A DNA stretch of 64,000 nucleotides from Fasciolopsis buskii (taxonomy: Eukaryota > Platyhelminthes > Trematoda > Plagiorchiida > Fasciolidae): positions 102,209 to 166,208 of the forward strand of contig LUCM01004784.1 in NCBI GenBank assembly GCA_008360955.1, given 5' to 3'. How positions within the stretch are numbered: position 1 is the first letter of the stretch; the number at the start of each line of letters is the position of its first letter. Under the pieces are notes generated by a model, which was not told the DNA's origin, made no database searches, and saw nothing but the letters and a program-made list of their open reading frames with translations. The position numbers were made by a program, and so were the translations under genes. Positions 36,511 to 48,164 of the stretch are shown in pieces.

Positions 36511-38965
36511 ATTTCTTGATTTACGAGATGCATGCGCAATGCGAGATCAAGTTCTACATAGACGATGAACAGGAAATACGAGCAATATAAATCGAAGGGA
36601 GAGGGGGTGAGAGAGATCTTAATTTTTTGTATATGTCTGGACATACGAGAGTCACGCGCAAGGCAAGATCAAAATTTGGCCAAGAAGGCACGGTGCAAAC
36701 ACGGAAAACGGAAACCAAACATACAAGTCAATGCCGTTTCGCTCACAAGATCATAACGGGAAATGTGATTTCCCGAGCACGGGTTTTTAATTCAAAGCTA
36801 GATAATGGTTCGCGAATATTTTTCTGTAGCTGGTTACCAGTCTTGTACTGCGAGTAATACTATGTTTGAATGCAGCAAAGGTGCGTATCGCGGGCTCAAA
36901 ATATGGCTGGAGGGCAATGGCCGTCGCCGCCTGTTTGCCGGGATACTCGATAATCACGAGAGGTATATGGTGGAGATGAGTATCAATATGGATGTGACAA
37001 CGTAATGGAGATGAGCGAAAAGCAGACTGGATATCAAAAAGGCAGTATAAAACTGGAAAGTTCTGAGAACATAGTCCGTTAAGCAAGGAAAGCGGCGACA
37101 ATCGATGGGAATTGTGCAGTCGTGATACTAATACATCAGGTTTGTTTCAAGGAATTTTGAGTTCAGAAACTTCAGCTTGGTCTAGGGATGAAGGCGGCGT
37201 TGGAAAAGAAAAAGAAGAACCGGAGTCAAATGAGGCGATGTATCGTGGACTCGTGTGAAGAACCGTTACCGGCAGCATCAGTCTATTGCCGAATTCCGCG
37301 GACTAGAATTGAGGTTGATGAAAAATGACGGTCCTCACATGTTTTTCGCGTGTCAATATGCATTGTGAACGTCAGCTTATATCAGATGCCAATAAAAATG
37401 CTGTCCATTCGTGAGTCCGTTTTGTATGGATTCGGCAGAAGAATTTTGGGAAGGAGCAAGAGGGAGCCAGTACAAATTGGCGCACGTGAACTTATGAGCT
37501 ACAGGGCTATTTACCACGACATTGTTAATGGGTGGGGATGACGGAGTGCCGGCCTGAAAAACCGTTTGAGGGTGAACGCAGGGGGTGTAATCCGCCAACC
37601 CAGTTGCACCCGCACACCGCTGCAGCCAGCTGCCCGCCCGATGTGCGCCCGCCAAAGCGGGGGATATGACCGCGCCCCGCTCTATTGTGATAACGCCGGC
37701 GTACTCGTGGTGTGGTGGAAGGAATTCAAGCATGGTATGGTAAGAGAGATATCGTCTTTCTAGAATCGGATAATCGTCAGGGCACGGGGTGATCGTTTCC
37801 ATCCAAACAAGACTATAAGGCCTGGAAGAGAGAGAAAAGACGGACAACAGTCTGGCCTAGCCGCCAGCTGCAGATTAAGGGGCGATCAATCTTACGAGCA
37901 GCTCAGAGAAGGAAGTAACTAGGGCGCATGGTGCAGTTCAAAATGTATGGACGGTGGCTGAGGAATCCGGGTTTTCTTTTTTATATACATACATATATAT
38001 AGGTGGGCTGGCTAATCTAATATGTGGATCGTCTGCGCCGAGTAAACAGAATGAACCCGTATTTGATAGAATCGTCTAAACTTTGAGTAGGGAGAATGAG
38101 CCGGTATTATAATATAACGGACAGGGACTAACAGCTGCTGATGTAAATAATGATCGAACTACAAAGGTAGATGCACTAGGGATTGACTAAATTGCACTTG
38201 GAAATCAAGGATTATATTTCACTCTGGGAGGCCACGCCTTTCGAAACAAGAAATGGTCGGGGCCAGTGGGTTATGGTAGATGTAAACGGTCACTATGGGG
38301 AGAGAAGCTACCACATAAGACTCTATATTCGTGGCAATAGTTCGAGGTCTGAATTGGCCAAAATGGACAGATACCAATGAGGCATGAGAAAGAAGGAATC
38401 CAAGACATTTGCCTTATTTCGTCTGGAGGTTATCATTTGGGTTCGTCAGAAACAAGGTGATTTCTACGTGCCGGTCATTTGCATGAAGAGAAGAGTTAAT
38501 GAAAATTAAGGGTGAGGGTGATAGTGAATGTTTTTTTAAGAAGACGGTTGCAGGTCATGGTTGCCACACCGTGTTGGCGACGGTGTTTGAAGTAGTAAGG
38601 TGAGTGGGTGGGAGAGGGCTATGGGTGAGCCACCCTATACGCAGTTATAACGATAAGGTTTATGGATATGAAGTCAGACTACTGAGCGAAAGGTAACTAT
38701 TCTGCAGGCAGGGGAACAATGAGATGCATCCGACGTGGAACTGCACGTAAATAAGTAGCATGCGCTGGTGTCGGAGCTCTGTTTAAAGTGGAAGAGACTA
38801 GATTGACTCCTAGTGAAATGACGAGAGAGATTTCCTTTCCTTTCCGCAATGAACGAAAAGATGAAATCAGTGCGTTTTTCAGAAGCCCAATCCAGTTTCA
38901 TATACTCGATCCTGAAGTGAGTGTGGGTGGTATAGATTATTGAGAAAGGGTACAGTAACTACTTT
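36511..38965. other. Unassigned region with GC-rich patch
   Basis: No protein family recognised. A GC-rich patch lies at about 37.55-37.70 kb inside otherwise mixed sequence. A minus-strand frame of 156 codons (37377-37847) crosses it; its composition (Pro, Ala, His) and the base bias can explain the lack of stops. Two similar stretches, gagatgcatgcgcaatgcgagatc (36.53 kb) and a diverged relative at 36.65 kb, suggest a small duplicated repeat. A 7-bp hairpin (gggaaat/atttccc) lies at 36758-36774, and a TA-rich run at about 37.98 kb. Confidence 0.35.
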
Positions 38966-39030
38966 ACGTACTACGCTTTTAAATGCAATAGACAATGGTG
39001 ACAGATGCGCAGCTGATGGGGGAGTTTATT

Positions 39031-40406
39031 TCACAGTGACGAATATCTAACAATAAAGAAGTTGGCTCTAATTGAAGTCTTTGGAACAGGGAGTGTTTTA
39101 ATAGAATCCGCATTTCGGAGGGAGCACGGGAGTGGGTTTCTAACACGAGGTGCAGAGATGCATCTGTCCCCTGTGATAATATAGTTAAAGAGTACCAGGT
39201 TTACTCTTATGCGTCGGAGCCAAAGGGGATCTAATTTCAGCGACTCACAGCGTTCCATGTAATTTAGGCTTGTAGAGTAGCCAATTAACTGCTTGGTAAA
39301 TGCACGCTGCACGTTTTCAATCGCAACTCTGTCGCATTGCTTCATGTTAGAGTAGACTAGAGAGCAGTACTCCATAATGGGTCTGACGTGGGTCCTAAAA
39401 AGATGTAGTTTGCTTTCGTTCAACTTCAGAGTTCGGTGTAACAGCCCCACTAATTTATTTGCTTTCGCCACCTGTACGAGAGCATGCTCCGAGAAGTTTA
39501 GGGTGCAGGAATAATTGAGGTCTAGGTCCCGAACTTGGCACTTAACGGGAATGGTTGGGGTTCCAAGCTTGAATTCTCTTAGAGGTATAACGCATTTGTA
39601 CCCCATGACGCTGATTATTCCAGCGGAAAACTTCATCATCCGGTCGTTTGCCCAGGAGTTGAGTGACGCTAAGTCCGGTGATATGTGACGTATGGTGAAT
39701 TCTTAAGCTCCAGGGCGAAAAGTGTACACAATTTTGGTATCGTCTGCAAAGAGGAACGGGGTGCCGTTTCGAATAACATTGAAGACATCATGTACGTACA
39801 ACAGGAAGAGCAGGGGTCCAGGACGCTGCCTTGGATCATACCGCTGGACACTAATCTAGGTTCAGATATTAAGCCATTTACTTGCACTACCAGATTTCTA
39901 AATGACAAATAAAATAAAAACCACGATAGCATTGGATCAACAGTACCGTAGGATGCCATTTTACTTAGCAACCTAGGGTGGGATACTCTGTAGAAAGCTT
40001 TCGTCAAGTCTAAAAAGGTTACTATAACTAATCTCCCAATACTCAGGGCCTCGGTGATAGTGTTCAGGCAGTCAGTCGTGCGAGTAGTGCGGAATTTCTT
40101 GCGAAGGAAGCCATGGTTAATAAGTTTATGTTCCAGAAGGTAGGCCATAAGACTATTCATAATCAGGCGCTCCATGATCCTGGAAACAATGGGGGTGTGG
40201 TTTATTGGACAGGGTCATAGCGTGTGCCCTTTTTGTGAGCGGGCATAACCACAGTTTTTACACTGTGACGGGAAGTTGCGGCACTGCATGGATAAGCTGA
40301 AGATGTTTGCTAACAAAATTGGGATGTCGCTCCCGCCTAATGCGAACGCAGCCTGAGGCAATGAATCAGGTCCAGAGTGGTAGCCAATTTTGGTTTTTAC
40401 CAACAT
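39031..40406 (-). pseudogene. Reverse transcriptase of CR1-like element, frameshifted
   Basis: Minus-strand frames in order: HSGPDSLP (RT motif 1 region, 40406-40215), then ERLIMNSL...LINHGFLRKK, motif A FLDLTKAFYRVSH, motif B GMIQGSVLDP (40175-39669). The catalytic motif FADDTKIVY survives but in another frame, at 39750-39739. The thumb/C-terminal part (39639-39031) has VRDLDLNYS, KANKLVGLLHR, THVRPIMEYCSLVYS and LWLRRIRVNLVLF. At least two frameshifts separate intact catalytic motifs. Confidence 0.88.
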
Positions 40407-41007
40407 CTGGCCTACGTCCTTCGAAAGAAATACAACTGTTGAGTATGACTCTGTGGTTAAGCGAGATTGGCATGGGGTAGAGGGATTGTTATCGTTTACC
40501 AGAGCAGATGCAAAGAATTCACCGAACGATTCTGCAATCTACCGTGGGTTGTTTACATATCTGTTGTTTTGAATGATATACGGGACTTGAGTAACTGAGG
40601 GCCCAGAATTAGTTCTGCGTTTAAGCAATTTTACCAGTGCTGCGTTTGGGTTTGGCTGGCAGCTCCTGCTCTTTGCTTCTGTGCTCCAGTGATGTTTCTA
40701 GGGTTTCCGTTAATCGACTTATTTGCGGAAACAATGAAAAATTTCTGGTCTTAGAAAAGGCCCGCTGGAGTTTAGAAAGCTTATAGTTTACTTGGTCACG
40801 ATAAGTCCTTTTGGGCGGCGTGCTTACCATGTGGGACGGAGTAATGGTTTCAAGGCAACTGTGCAGGGTGTAGTAGAACTGATCAGCGGCCGGTCGTACT
40901 TCTGTTGATAGAAAAAAATGCGTCCCAGTTTGGATCACAAACTGGAGTAGGTAGGAGATTCCAGTCAGCACTGAAATACGTTCTTCGGTCAGGTAAGGCG
41001 TACCTAT

Positions 41008-41632
41008 TCAGGAAAGCAATGTAGATGAACAGCTAACAGGCATATGACCACACCCAGGTAAACTAGATTCAGTGTACTTTTGAACGTCTATTAAGCCTAT
41101 CAAAAATATCAAGTCAAGAACACTGAGGTTTCTTGTTGGATTAGTTACGAGTTTGGTCCAGCCGCCATGATGGATGCTTTCAAGGAAAGGGAGAAAGTTA
41201 TTTGGGGCGGAAAGTGTGGACCAGCATATGCCAGGTGCATTGAAACCTCCAGCGAGAAGCTTGGGACCTAGTAGGTCAAAAGCAGTATTCCTTTGTTGTG
41301 TAATCATCAAAGACATTTTGGAAAGAACTGGTGCGTAGATAGACGTTACTAAGTTGAAGGCTGTCACCGCCCATCTCAGCTCTAACCTAGACACAATCTT
41401 GGGTTGTGTTTAGCATGGCATCCTGGCGCAATGTAGCTAGTATAGATTCTCTGACGTAAACAAGGCGGCCACCTCCACGCTGGGCTTCACGGCTTTTCCT
41501 GAAGGATTTATAGCCTGAAATTATTATGGCGTTGACAGGAGTGTGGTTAATCAGCCTCGTCTCGGTGATAAGTATGAAATCAAAGTTCGACGAGAAAGTG
41601 AGAAGATGGATGTATTTAATTTTCTTTAACAT
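41008..41632 (-). pseudogene. APE-type endonuclease of CR1-like element
   Basis: The first part (41632-41387) has FDFILITETRL with the catalytic Glu. After a stop and frameshift, the second (41394-41008) has SIYAP, LLAGGFNAPGICW, LDLIF and LPGCGHMPV. Family consensus GDFN reads GGFN and SDH reads CGH here, so both catalytic Asp residues are lost. The domain order is normal. This would be the target-nicking enzyme of the element. Confidence 0.8.
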
Positions 41633-41949
41633 AGAGCGTGCATTTTATAATAGTAGCAAAATGTTTCCTGAAGAATCGTTTCTGCTGATTGGTGTCATGA
41701 TGAATGAAGCTCGGTTTTTTGTTTGTTGACCGTCTTGGGGAGATTCAGCTTTGTTAGTTTCAACCAATTTTGTTTCATTTGGGGCCTCCTTTATCTGGAG
41801 GAGTGTTCCATCATTTGAATGGGGAACCCTCAGCCCAGGGCAATACGACTGGAAGCTGACGGCGAATGACCTGTCTGGGGAGTCTGGCATTGCTTCAAGT
41901 GGGTTGTTCACTCGTAGGCCGGGATGATGTAATCCGTCCACGTAGCATT

Positions 41950-42714
41950 CCGTCACACGGGACATTTCCGCCGTGTTAATGTTTGCTATCGCACATTCAG
42001 TTACATAGGGAGAATAGGGTGGGTCATTAGCATGGGAGGCAGGGCAGGAGAGGGGTTGTCTAGGGAGAAAAAAGACTTGGCAGAAAAGGCACGGAGTTGT
42101 GAAATGGGGGACTTGTTAGGGTATATGGAAGATATGGGTAATCAGGGGGAGTCGGTAAACTTGATCTAAAGTTCACATGGTTTACGGGTTTGAAATACAC
42201 TCTGTTCCGTTGTATGTTGGTGGCATCCATTGAGTTCGCTGTGGGGCTAGTTGCAGCGGGATGGATTGGTTCCTGACGGTTTCCCTAGAAGGTGGAGGTG
42301 AGATACGAGTTTGTTGTCCATGTAAAGGAAGCTGGGTAGCTGTTTTGGAGCGCGAAAGGTGAAAATCAGAGGACTTGAAGGATCTAGTCTGCCTTTGATA
42401 TCTGGTGTGTATGAAGTTACAGGGGTTGTTGGGTCGTTTACTAAAGTGGTGCTGAAACTTCGGTCAGCTTCTCTTAGTTGTGTGATGCGAGGTGCGTATT
42501 GTGGCCTCTTGGGCGTAGATAGCACTGGAGGTGTCCCTTTCGGTGACAAATTTGGGGTGTATTCTGTGGGTTGGTGTCTGGGGGTGAGAGAAACAATAAG
42601 ACCAGCTTCATGGCTGGCGGTTAGAGTAGGAAGACTGGATGCTCTAAACATACTGACCGCCTCATTTGCAGATTTCCGCTGGGACTTTGAAGATGGGGTT
42701 GTAAATGACTGCAT
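41950..42714 (-). pseudogene. Proline/serine/threonine-rich linker of CR1-like element
   Basis: A 155-codon minus-strand frame (42714-42247) rich in Pro, Ser and Thr without a known domain, followed by decayed sequence to the endonuclease. It aligns in order with 33.36-32.46 kb of the other copy, sharing KQLPSFLYMD. The plus-strand frame of 161 codons at 42359-42844 is the shadow of this region. Confidence 0.6.
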
Positions 42715-42972
42715 TAGGGACTTGCACCCTGAAGTCGATGGTTCAAGTTGCAGGTTTTTACGCGAGGTTAAATGGGAGGTGAGGAGGGTGATTTACCTAA
42801 GTCAACTTCATGTTCAAGAGGGAGTTTTGGGGTTTGGATTGTGAACATGGGTTCGGTGGTGTAGGAGTATAGCAGGAGGACTTAATGGTTTGCACGCTGA
42901 GGGAGGCTGGGGTGCTGCTTTTTTGGAGACAAAGTACCTCACGTTGGAGCGGTGTTTTATCCTCGGCAATCC

Positions 42973-43519
42973 TTATAGATTTGTGCACAGTTTTACAGCA
43001 ATGGAATTTTTCTTTCTGATGAATTCACGGGCGACTTTTTCGTCTTGGAATCGCATCAGGAGCGGGCGTGATTTTTGTTGGATCTTTTTTCTTAGTCTCA
43101 CACAGTGACTGGGATGGTGATCCATGTTACACGCCCTCAATATGTTTTCTTTGACCTTTTTCATTGGTTGACGATCTGGAATATTGGAAATTACTGCATT
43201 GTTTGTTCCGGATACGTCTAAGTGATTCAGAGGACACTGAATCAATGAATCGATTAGCAACAGCAAGGTCGTGTAAGGAGGGGTTTGACCAAGACTCAAT
43301 GAGATGGGAGAATGGAGCCAGCTTAGTGATCGCTGCCTCGGCTGAAGTCAGGTGGGCAACAGTGCTGATCAATCGTTTCTCCAAGTCTTCAAATCTCTTA
43401 TTTAATTCATGAAATACATCAACTAGCTTTACCGAGCAGTTTCCTATTTGCGATTTGGGCCTAGATCGTGGCACGCCTGTTCTCCTGTTAGTAATCTTTA
43501 CACGGTTTGGCTGCGGCAT
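42973..43519 (-). pseudogene. Retrotransposon ORF1 protein, frameshifted
   Basis: An ATG at 43519 opens a frame beginning MPQPNRVKITNRR. It has a heptad-like stretch (residues about 30-65: VFHELNKRFEDLEKRL) consistent with the coiled coil by which ORF1 proteins oligomerise. A frameshift near 43.2 kb moves the continuation into the frame ending at 42973. That part has the pattern VISNIPDRQ...KSRPLLMRFQDEKVAREFI, typical of the RNA-binding fold of L1/CR1 ORF1 proteins. Live ORF1 proteins coat element RNA. Some stops follow before the linker. Confidence 0.7.
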
Positions 43520-43560
43520 AGTGTTAAAACTAAGTCGAGTGGGGAAAACGGACTATGTAG

Positions 43561-44589
43561 AAGAGACAAAAGTGGCGCAAAGGCAATATGCAGATAAATT
43601 TGTGGAATTTTTCTGAACAACACCCAAGGCTTTTTACCAAACGATAAGTAGGTAAACTGTTTAAAGCTAGGGAAACGAATCCAGAAAAATTTCAAACCAC
43701 GCGCTGACACGGCGAGGTCTAAGGGATTCCGTTGGGCCCCACTGTATAGAAACCTCAACATTACACGCTGCATCCCAATTGATTATTTACAATACCTCTC
43801 GCAAACCGTCGGATTGAGGGTGACTCTTGCATATGGTATATGCCCGGAAAGCCATTCCACACAACTTGAGGACCTATTGGCATAGGGTGGCGAGAATAAC
43901 CAAGAAGAAAATTCCACCGTCAACAAATCAACACCCTATCCTAAATACGTTAATACAGCTTCAGCACGTAAATCTACTAAGTATCACATATTCTCATATC
44001 AAAGCAGAAAGTATAACGGTGGACCTCGTGGATCAGCTGGCGTCCATGGAGGGCGTAGACTCCACGCTGAATCCTCAAACTCACTATGGATTTCCTGGTA
44101 GCCGCGGGGTCCCAAAATCCAGGATGCAATAGGAACTACCCTTGATCCCATAGTTGCAGAAGCCCATAAACCGGTTAGCTGCGCAAGTAACGCATTTGTA
44201 TTCAACGTTCCTGAATGTACGTAGCCACTGTCGATCACGTCGGCGACCCTTTGAGCTGCGAGCACGTTACAATGCCCATGCCATCGCATCAGACACAGAA
44301 AACGACAACATCGATCATTTAGCCCCATGTGTGTTGCATTTCCAAAACGAATTTTGCAACAACAACAACTTCCACTCACCTGAAGTCTCCATCCACATTA
44401 CTTATATGGAAACCTCTCACCGGTTAGCCCCGGGCGCTTTGCCTGGCTGCCCTAAGGTTTGGAGGTCATGATATCACTGTTTTTATCCAACTCGTTTACT
44501 TTTCCTTTTGCACTTGTTATCCCTTTCAGTGGAAGTCTTCCGTGGGCATAAGATGAGATCCTCTCCCGACCCAGACAACTAACATCCAG
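43561..44589. other. No recognised gene
   Basis: Frames on both strands at 43827-44132 and 43999-44471 overlap each other and show no motif. The first part may include 5' untranslated sequence of the minus-strand element. The part nearest 44.6 kb may hold decayed RT sequence of the plus-strand remnant. Confidence 0.35.
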
Positions 44590-45848
44590 TAAGCCTTATA
44601 CCGGGTTTCTCAAGAATCACTGAGATTGATCATGGCAAAATTTACTCATCATCGGCTTAGCAATGACCTCATCGGCACAGGTCAGCATGGCTTTTCGAGA
44701 ACCAGTTGTGCGCAGACGAAACAGGTTTTTTGAATCATAATACCGTGGCTGCAAATGATGCACGTCAATGGTCGCGGTCTTTCTGGGCATGTCTGTGGCC
44801 CTTGATTGGGCACTCCATACCCAGTTGTTTTTAAACGCTAGGTCGTACGCCATTGCTGAGCCCTTTTCCCCACGGGTAGCAACTTACTTGACCTCACATC
44901 GCCATACTTTAACTCTAACATGTCCTTTCTAGACCCCTGCCAACAACAACTGGGGTGATAATTTTCACTGACGCAAACCACCTGTTTTCTATAATTCCTC
45001 ATCCATTTGCGGACGACGTAAAACTTTTCCAAACTTTTGACCCCCAGCGTCTCAGATTCTGCACTGCAGAAAATAGCTCTTCATTTCCATCCGCTCAATT
45101 ATTGGGTGTTTAACTGTCTAATGAAGTTTCCAGCCTAGAACATTTGCATTCTTACGGTAAAATGTTTGGTTCCATGCAAACTCTCTCATCTGTGAGAACA
45201 TCTGGTGCCCATCAAGACTAAGGTGCGTGGCTTGAGACTATATTACTCTACTAATTTCAGCCCTTCAGTGCACATTTGCAAGCAAGTTGCCAGATGCGGG
45301 ACGCTTATCGGAGTAGCGCATGGGATTTTTCTTTTTAGAGGGAACAGGCTATGCATGCATATGATCCATGCTAGACCACCAATAGAATATGGCGCTATCT
45401 AGTACTCGGACATGCGCAGGAGCGACAGAATGGCTTTGCAAAGGTACGAAGGTCCCATACTTGGTCACTACCAGAAAACAGTCCGGAACTCACTTATACG
45501 CATGAATGCACCTTTTTGAACCTGGGGCCATCCTTGTTCCGCATACTAAAATTGAATCTGCCGTTTATTTATTTTCTAATAAGGCACTACTTATGCGGGG
45601 CCTTCCCATTACAAGGGGAATCCACCAGCACTGCACAGCCATTAGACAATAGCAGTGGTACTATCCACGCCACATTTCCCGGAAAACAACGGTCCGACTT
45701 TTTCCTAGTCAAATTTGCACTTTCATGGACTAAGCCTCCGCCTGAAACAAATAATGCTGAAAACCCATTCAAGAATGTCAAATGGCACCATCGAGAAGAA
45801 CTGATAACCTCTGAGATTGATTCTTATGGCTTGCTGGATCGCGTGTAG
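44590..45848 (+). pseudogene. Reverse transcriptase remnant, CR1/Jockey-like
   Basis: On the plus strand, HHRLSNDLIGTGQHGF near 44.65 kb resembles the RT fingers motif (LIN..QHGF). The C-terminal half is clearer: LRLYYSTNFSPSVHICKQVA, GTLIGVAHGIF and ARPPIEYGAI (45205-45402), then after frameshifts LSRTAQPLDNSSGTI-like sequence and FFLVKFALSWTKPP (45516-45848), ending in a TAG. The same C-terminal region occurs in the minus-strand element at 39.0-39.6 kb. The catalytic centre is not recognisable. It ends about 400 bases before the DNAJB relic. Confidence 0.7.
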
Positions 45849-46257
45849 TCAACTGTTTTTGGTATCTCAGTGACACCGTATCCCTGATATCGAAGGATTT
45901 TTGGTGCTGCTTTTGTTCTTTTATCTACGCAATAGTGAGGTTATTAAATTGCAATAACACTTGTCATTTTTGCAGCTCTACTCGATTTTTGACGGGAGTA
46001 CTAGTATACTAACCACCCTGGTATTTCTCCCCTGGCTTTAGATATTCCCCTATTTCTATTTACTTTCGATGTACACAAAGGCACAGTTAAATATAACAGG
46101 CTCCTGGCTTTCTTCAACCTTACTGTGGATCCTGGTGTCATCCAGGCCTACTGGGAAATTTATTGATACTGCAGTGGGCAGCCTAAGACATTTTCACGGA
46201 TCGTGCGATTGTTTCTGTACGCGCTGCTATTTCGCTGGCAGCTTCTGGAACTCGGTT
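45849..46257. other. Spacer before the J-domain relic
   Basis: A plus-strand frame from 46069 runs in frame into the J-domain start but shows no domain itself. It could be intron or untranslated sequence of the relic, or retroelement 3' sequence. Confidence 0.4.
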
Positions 46258-47047
46258 ATGAGAGAGACATACTACCACGAGGTATTCTGCTTCGCTAGAT
46301 CTGCTTCTCCAGCTGAGATTAAAAAAGTGCCTATCGCAAACTGGCTTTAAAATGGCATCCAGACGAAAACCACAGCAACAAAGAAGAAGCAAAACGTCGT
46401 TTGAAGCTCTTCGATGAGACTTACGAAGGTCTTTCGGATTCCAGTAAGCGGCAAGTACATAGCTAGTATGAAAACAGGGATTTTTGGTAGGTATTTTTGA
46501 TTTTGGCTGACTTTGACCAGTTCTCAATGTTCACACCATTCCGTTTCTCTTTCAGCAAACCAGTCGACGTATTCAGGGAAGTTTTCGGCGGCTCTGGAGT
46601 ATAACGTTTTTTGGAGCTAGTTCTGTTTATGTCAATGAAAGCATTTCAAGGACCAACAAGGGTTCATTGCTCAATGTCTTACTGTTATAGGGGCCGTCAC
46701 ACAGGTGTCTTGTACCATCAAAAGAGACAATCCAGCAGGTCGATGCATGCACTCCATTCTGAAGCCGCTTTTCTCTCAGCTCCTTCTGTGTTCTACAGAA
46801 TATTTGATTCGTTTTTCGGAGGAGGCATGTTGGAGTCATTTGTCATGTTTGATGCTCCGGGATTTAACATCGTTGGCAGTTCATCCACTAACAATTTCGG
46901 TGGTTTTGGCAGTGGTGCTAGGGGCGATTTTCGTTTCTTATCCACGTCCCCTCGGAAGGACAATGTTCAGGAAGTGAGAATGATGAAATTTGCAGAGAAT
47001 GGCCAGGAGACCATTACTGAAGAAATGGGTGACCTTTCGAGGGGCTT
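46258..47047 (+). pseudogene. DNAJB6-like J-domain co-chaperone pseudogene with introns
   Basis: Class II Hsp40 of the DNAJB6/B2 group; the J domain stimulates Hsp70 ATPase. From the ATG at 46258: [19 protein letters not shown], then two extra bases (46327-46328) shift the frame. The other frame gives [14 protein letters not shown] with the HPD motif intact (46356-46364), then [12 protein letters not shown] and a TAG at 46464 where live relatives have Lys. An intron-like stretch (gtaggt near 46487 to ttctctttcag at 46555) is followed by KPVDVFREVFGG, equivalent to NPDDVFREFFGG. A second probable intron ends ttctgtgttctacag at about 46799. Next come FDSFFGGGMLESF, a Gly/Phe-rich stretch (46.85-46.93) and FRFLSTSPR...KFAENGQETITEE, the group's C-terminal strands. 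Retained introns mean a decayed duplicate, not a processed copy. Assembly error is a lesser alternative. Confidence 0.88.
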
Positions 47048-48164
47048 GTGCCCGTGGTGGGGGTACTGTGCAAGCAATGCGACGGTGCTTCCTGCTTACT
47101 TGCAATCTCACATCAGACAAGCTTTAAAAGTCTTTGTGGAACACAAATCCGAATACTTGCATCTTCAAGTTTATCTCCACCCATATTCTGGCGAACAAGC
47201 GTTAGTGTTATTCCTGATGGTTTTCATTGATCGTCGACTGGCCGCACAGAACTACCTGCAGATGCGACTGCCCATCCACGCCACATGCCTAATTTCGATC
47301 GTATGGCATTTTATGGAACTTAATAGCAAATTTCCGTTCCGGTTAATGGCCTCTGATTGACCTTTCCGTGTTCCGTCGGTGAAAAAAAGTGAGATCCACC
47401 ACATTCTTTTGACGGTACGGCTTCCCGGCTTCTTCTGCTCTTTTCTTTTGCAGGTTGCCCTCACTCTTGCGTTCTTAGAATGGAGTCCCGTTTCAACATT
47501 TCCCACTGGCGGAGTAATCACAAGGGCCATCTTTTTCTAATTGCCTTAAGTTACTACACCGTATCCTGAGTCTACATTGACACATTTCTCGCTCAAATAA
47601 GTCGCAAATACTCCTGGACAAAGAGCTTCTCTTCTCATAACCTCTATAGTCTCAGCATGAAGTTGCGTACACCAACATTTGCGTTCCGATTCTTCTTCAT
47701 ATTCGACTTCTTTAATAGACAGCATGCAGGACACAATCCGCCTAAACCCGTTCATTAGCATATCCGGCAGACTCCGCCTCCCCTTCGGGGAGTTGCCACG
47801 GTCCCCATCAGGTCTCATCGAGGCGGCGTTGGAAACCACTCTCGTGGTCCCCCGCCCCGCGACAAATGTGCAGTTAATGCCTGACAAAGTGAGGTATTTC
47901 TCACAGAAAGATGCTCTATCAGCGGGAATAAAATGGACCATAGAGTGAGAGGATGACCGCTAGTCTAATCACGCCTGCAAAATGAGAGCTCAGTAAGAAT
48001 CGTCGGCTCTATGTCACCAAGACGAATCTGCCACAGACAAATCAAATTTCCACGGAGCCGTCAATAAAACATCGGAAGGCAGTGGAGGATACAAAGTCTA
48101 GCTTTATAACCAATCCCGCGAAGTCGCGCGATGAGCCATATGGTATTGCGCTTGGCCCCTTTGC
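47048..48164. other. Unassigned, one 131-codon minus-strand frame
   Basis: The minus-strand frame 47546-47941 (131 codons) is rich in Arg, Glu and Cys, with GDRGNSPKGRRSL and VEYEEESERKCW. It matches no family I know and follows, on the minus strand, the broken RT at 48.17-48.9 kb. It could be a 3' tail of that element or chance. The C-terminal sequence of the DNAJB relic may extend to about 47.36 kb without recognisable homology. Confidence 0.3.

Larger units (their letters stand above)
38970..43560 (-). mobile_element. Nearly full-length, inactive CR1-like non-LTR retrotransposon
   Basis: Read on the minus strand, the segment order is that of a complete two-ORF element: ORF1 (coiled coil plus nucleic-acid-binding region) from 43519, a proline-rich linker, an APE endonuclease (41632-41008), reverse transcriptase (40406-39669) and an RT C-terminal region ending at a TAG near 39031. 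About 4.6 kb in all, close to full length for the class. Every domain carries frameshifts or stops and the endonuclease has lost catalytic residues, so it cannot move itself. A more diverged, truncated relative in the same orientation lies at 31.6-33.85 kb. No target-site duplication was found, and end points are approximate. Confidence 0.85.

Noticed and set aside
42359..42844. 161-codon plus-strand frame
   Set aside because: Shadow of the minus-strand proline-rich linker of the CR1-like element.
46183..46527. 114-codon minus-strand frame
   Set aside because: It is antisense to the J-domain exon of the DNAJB-like relic.
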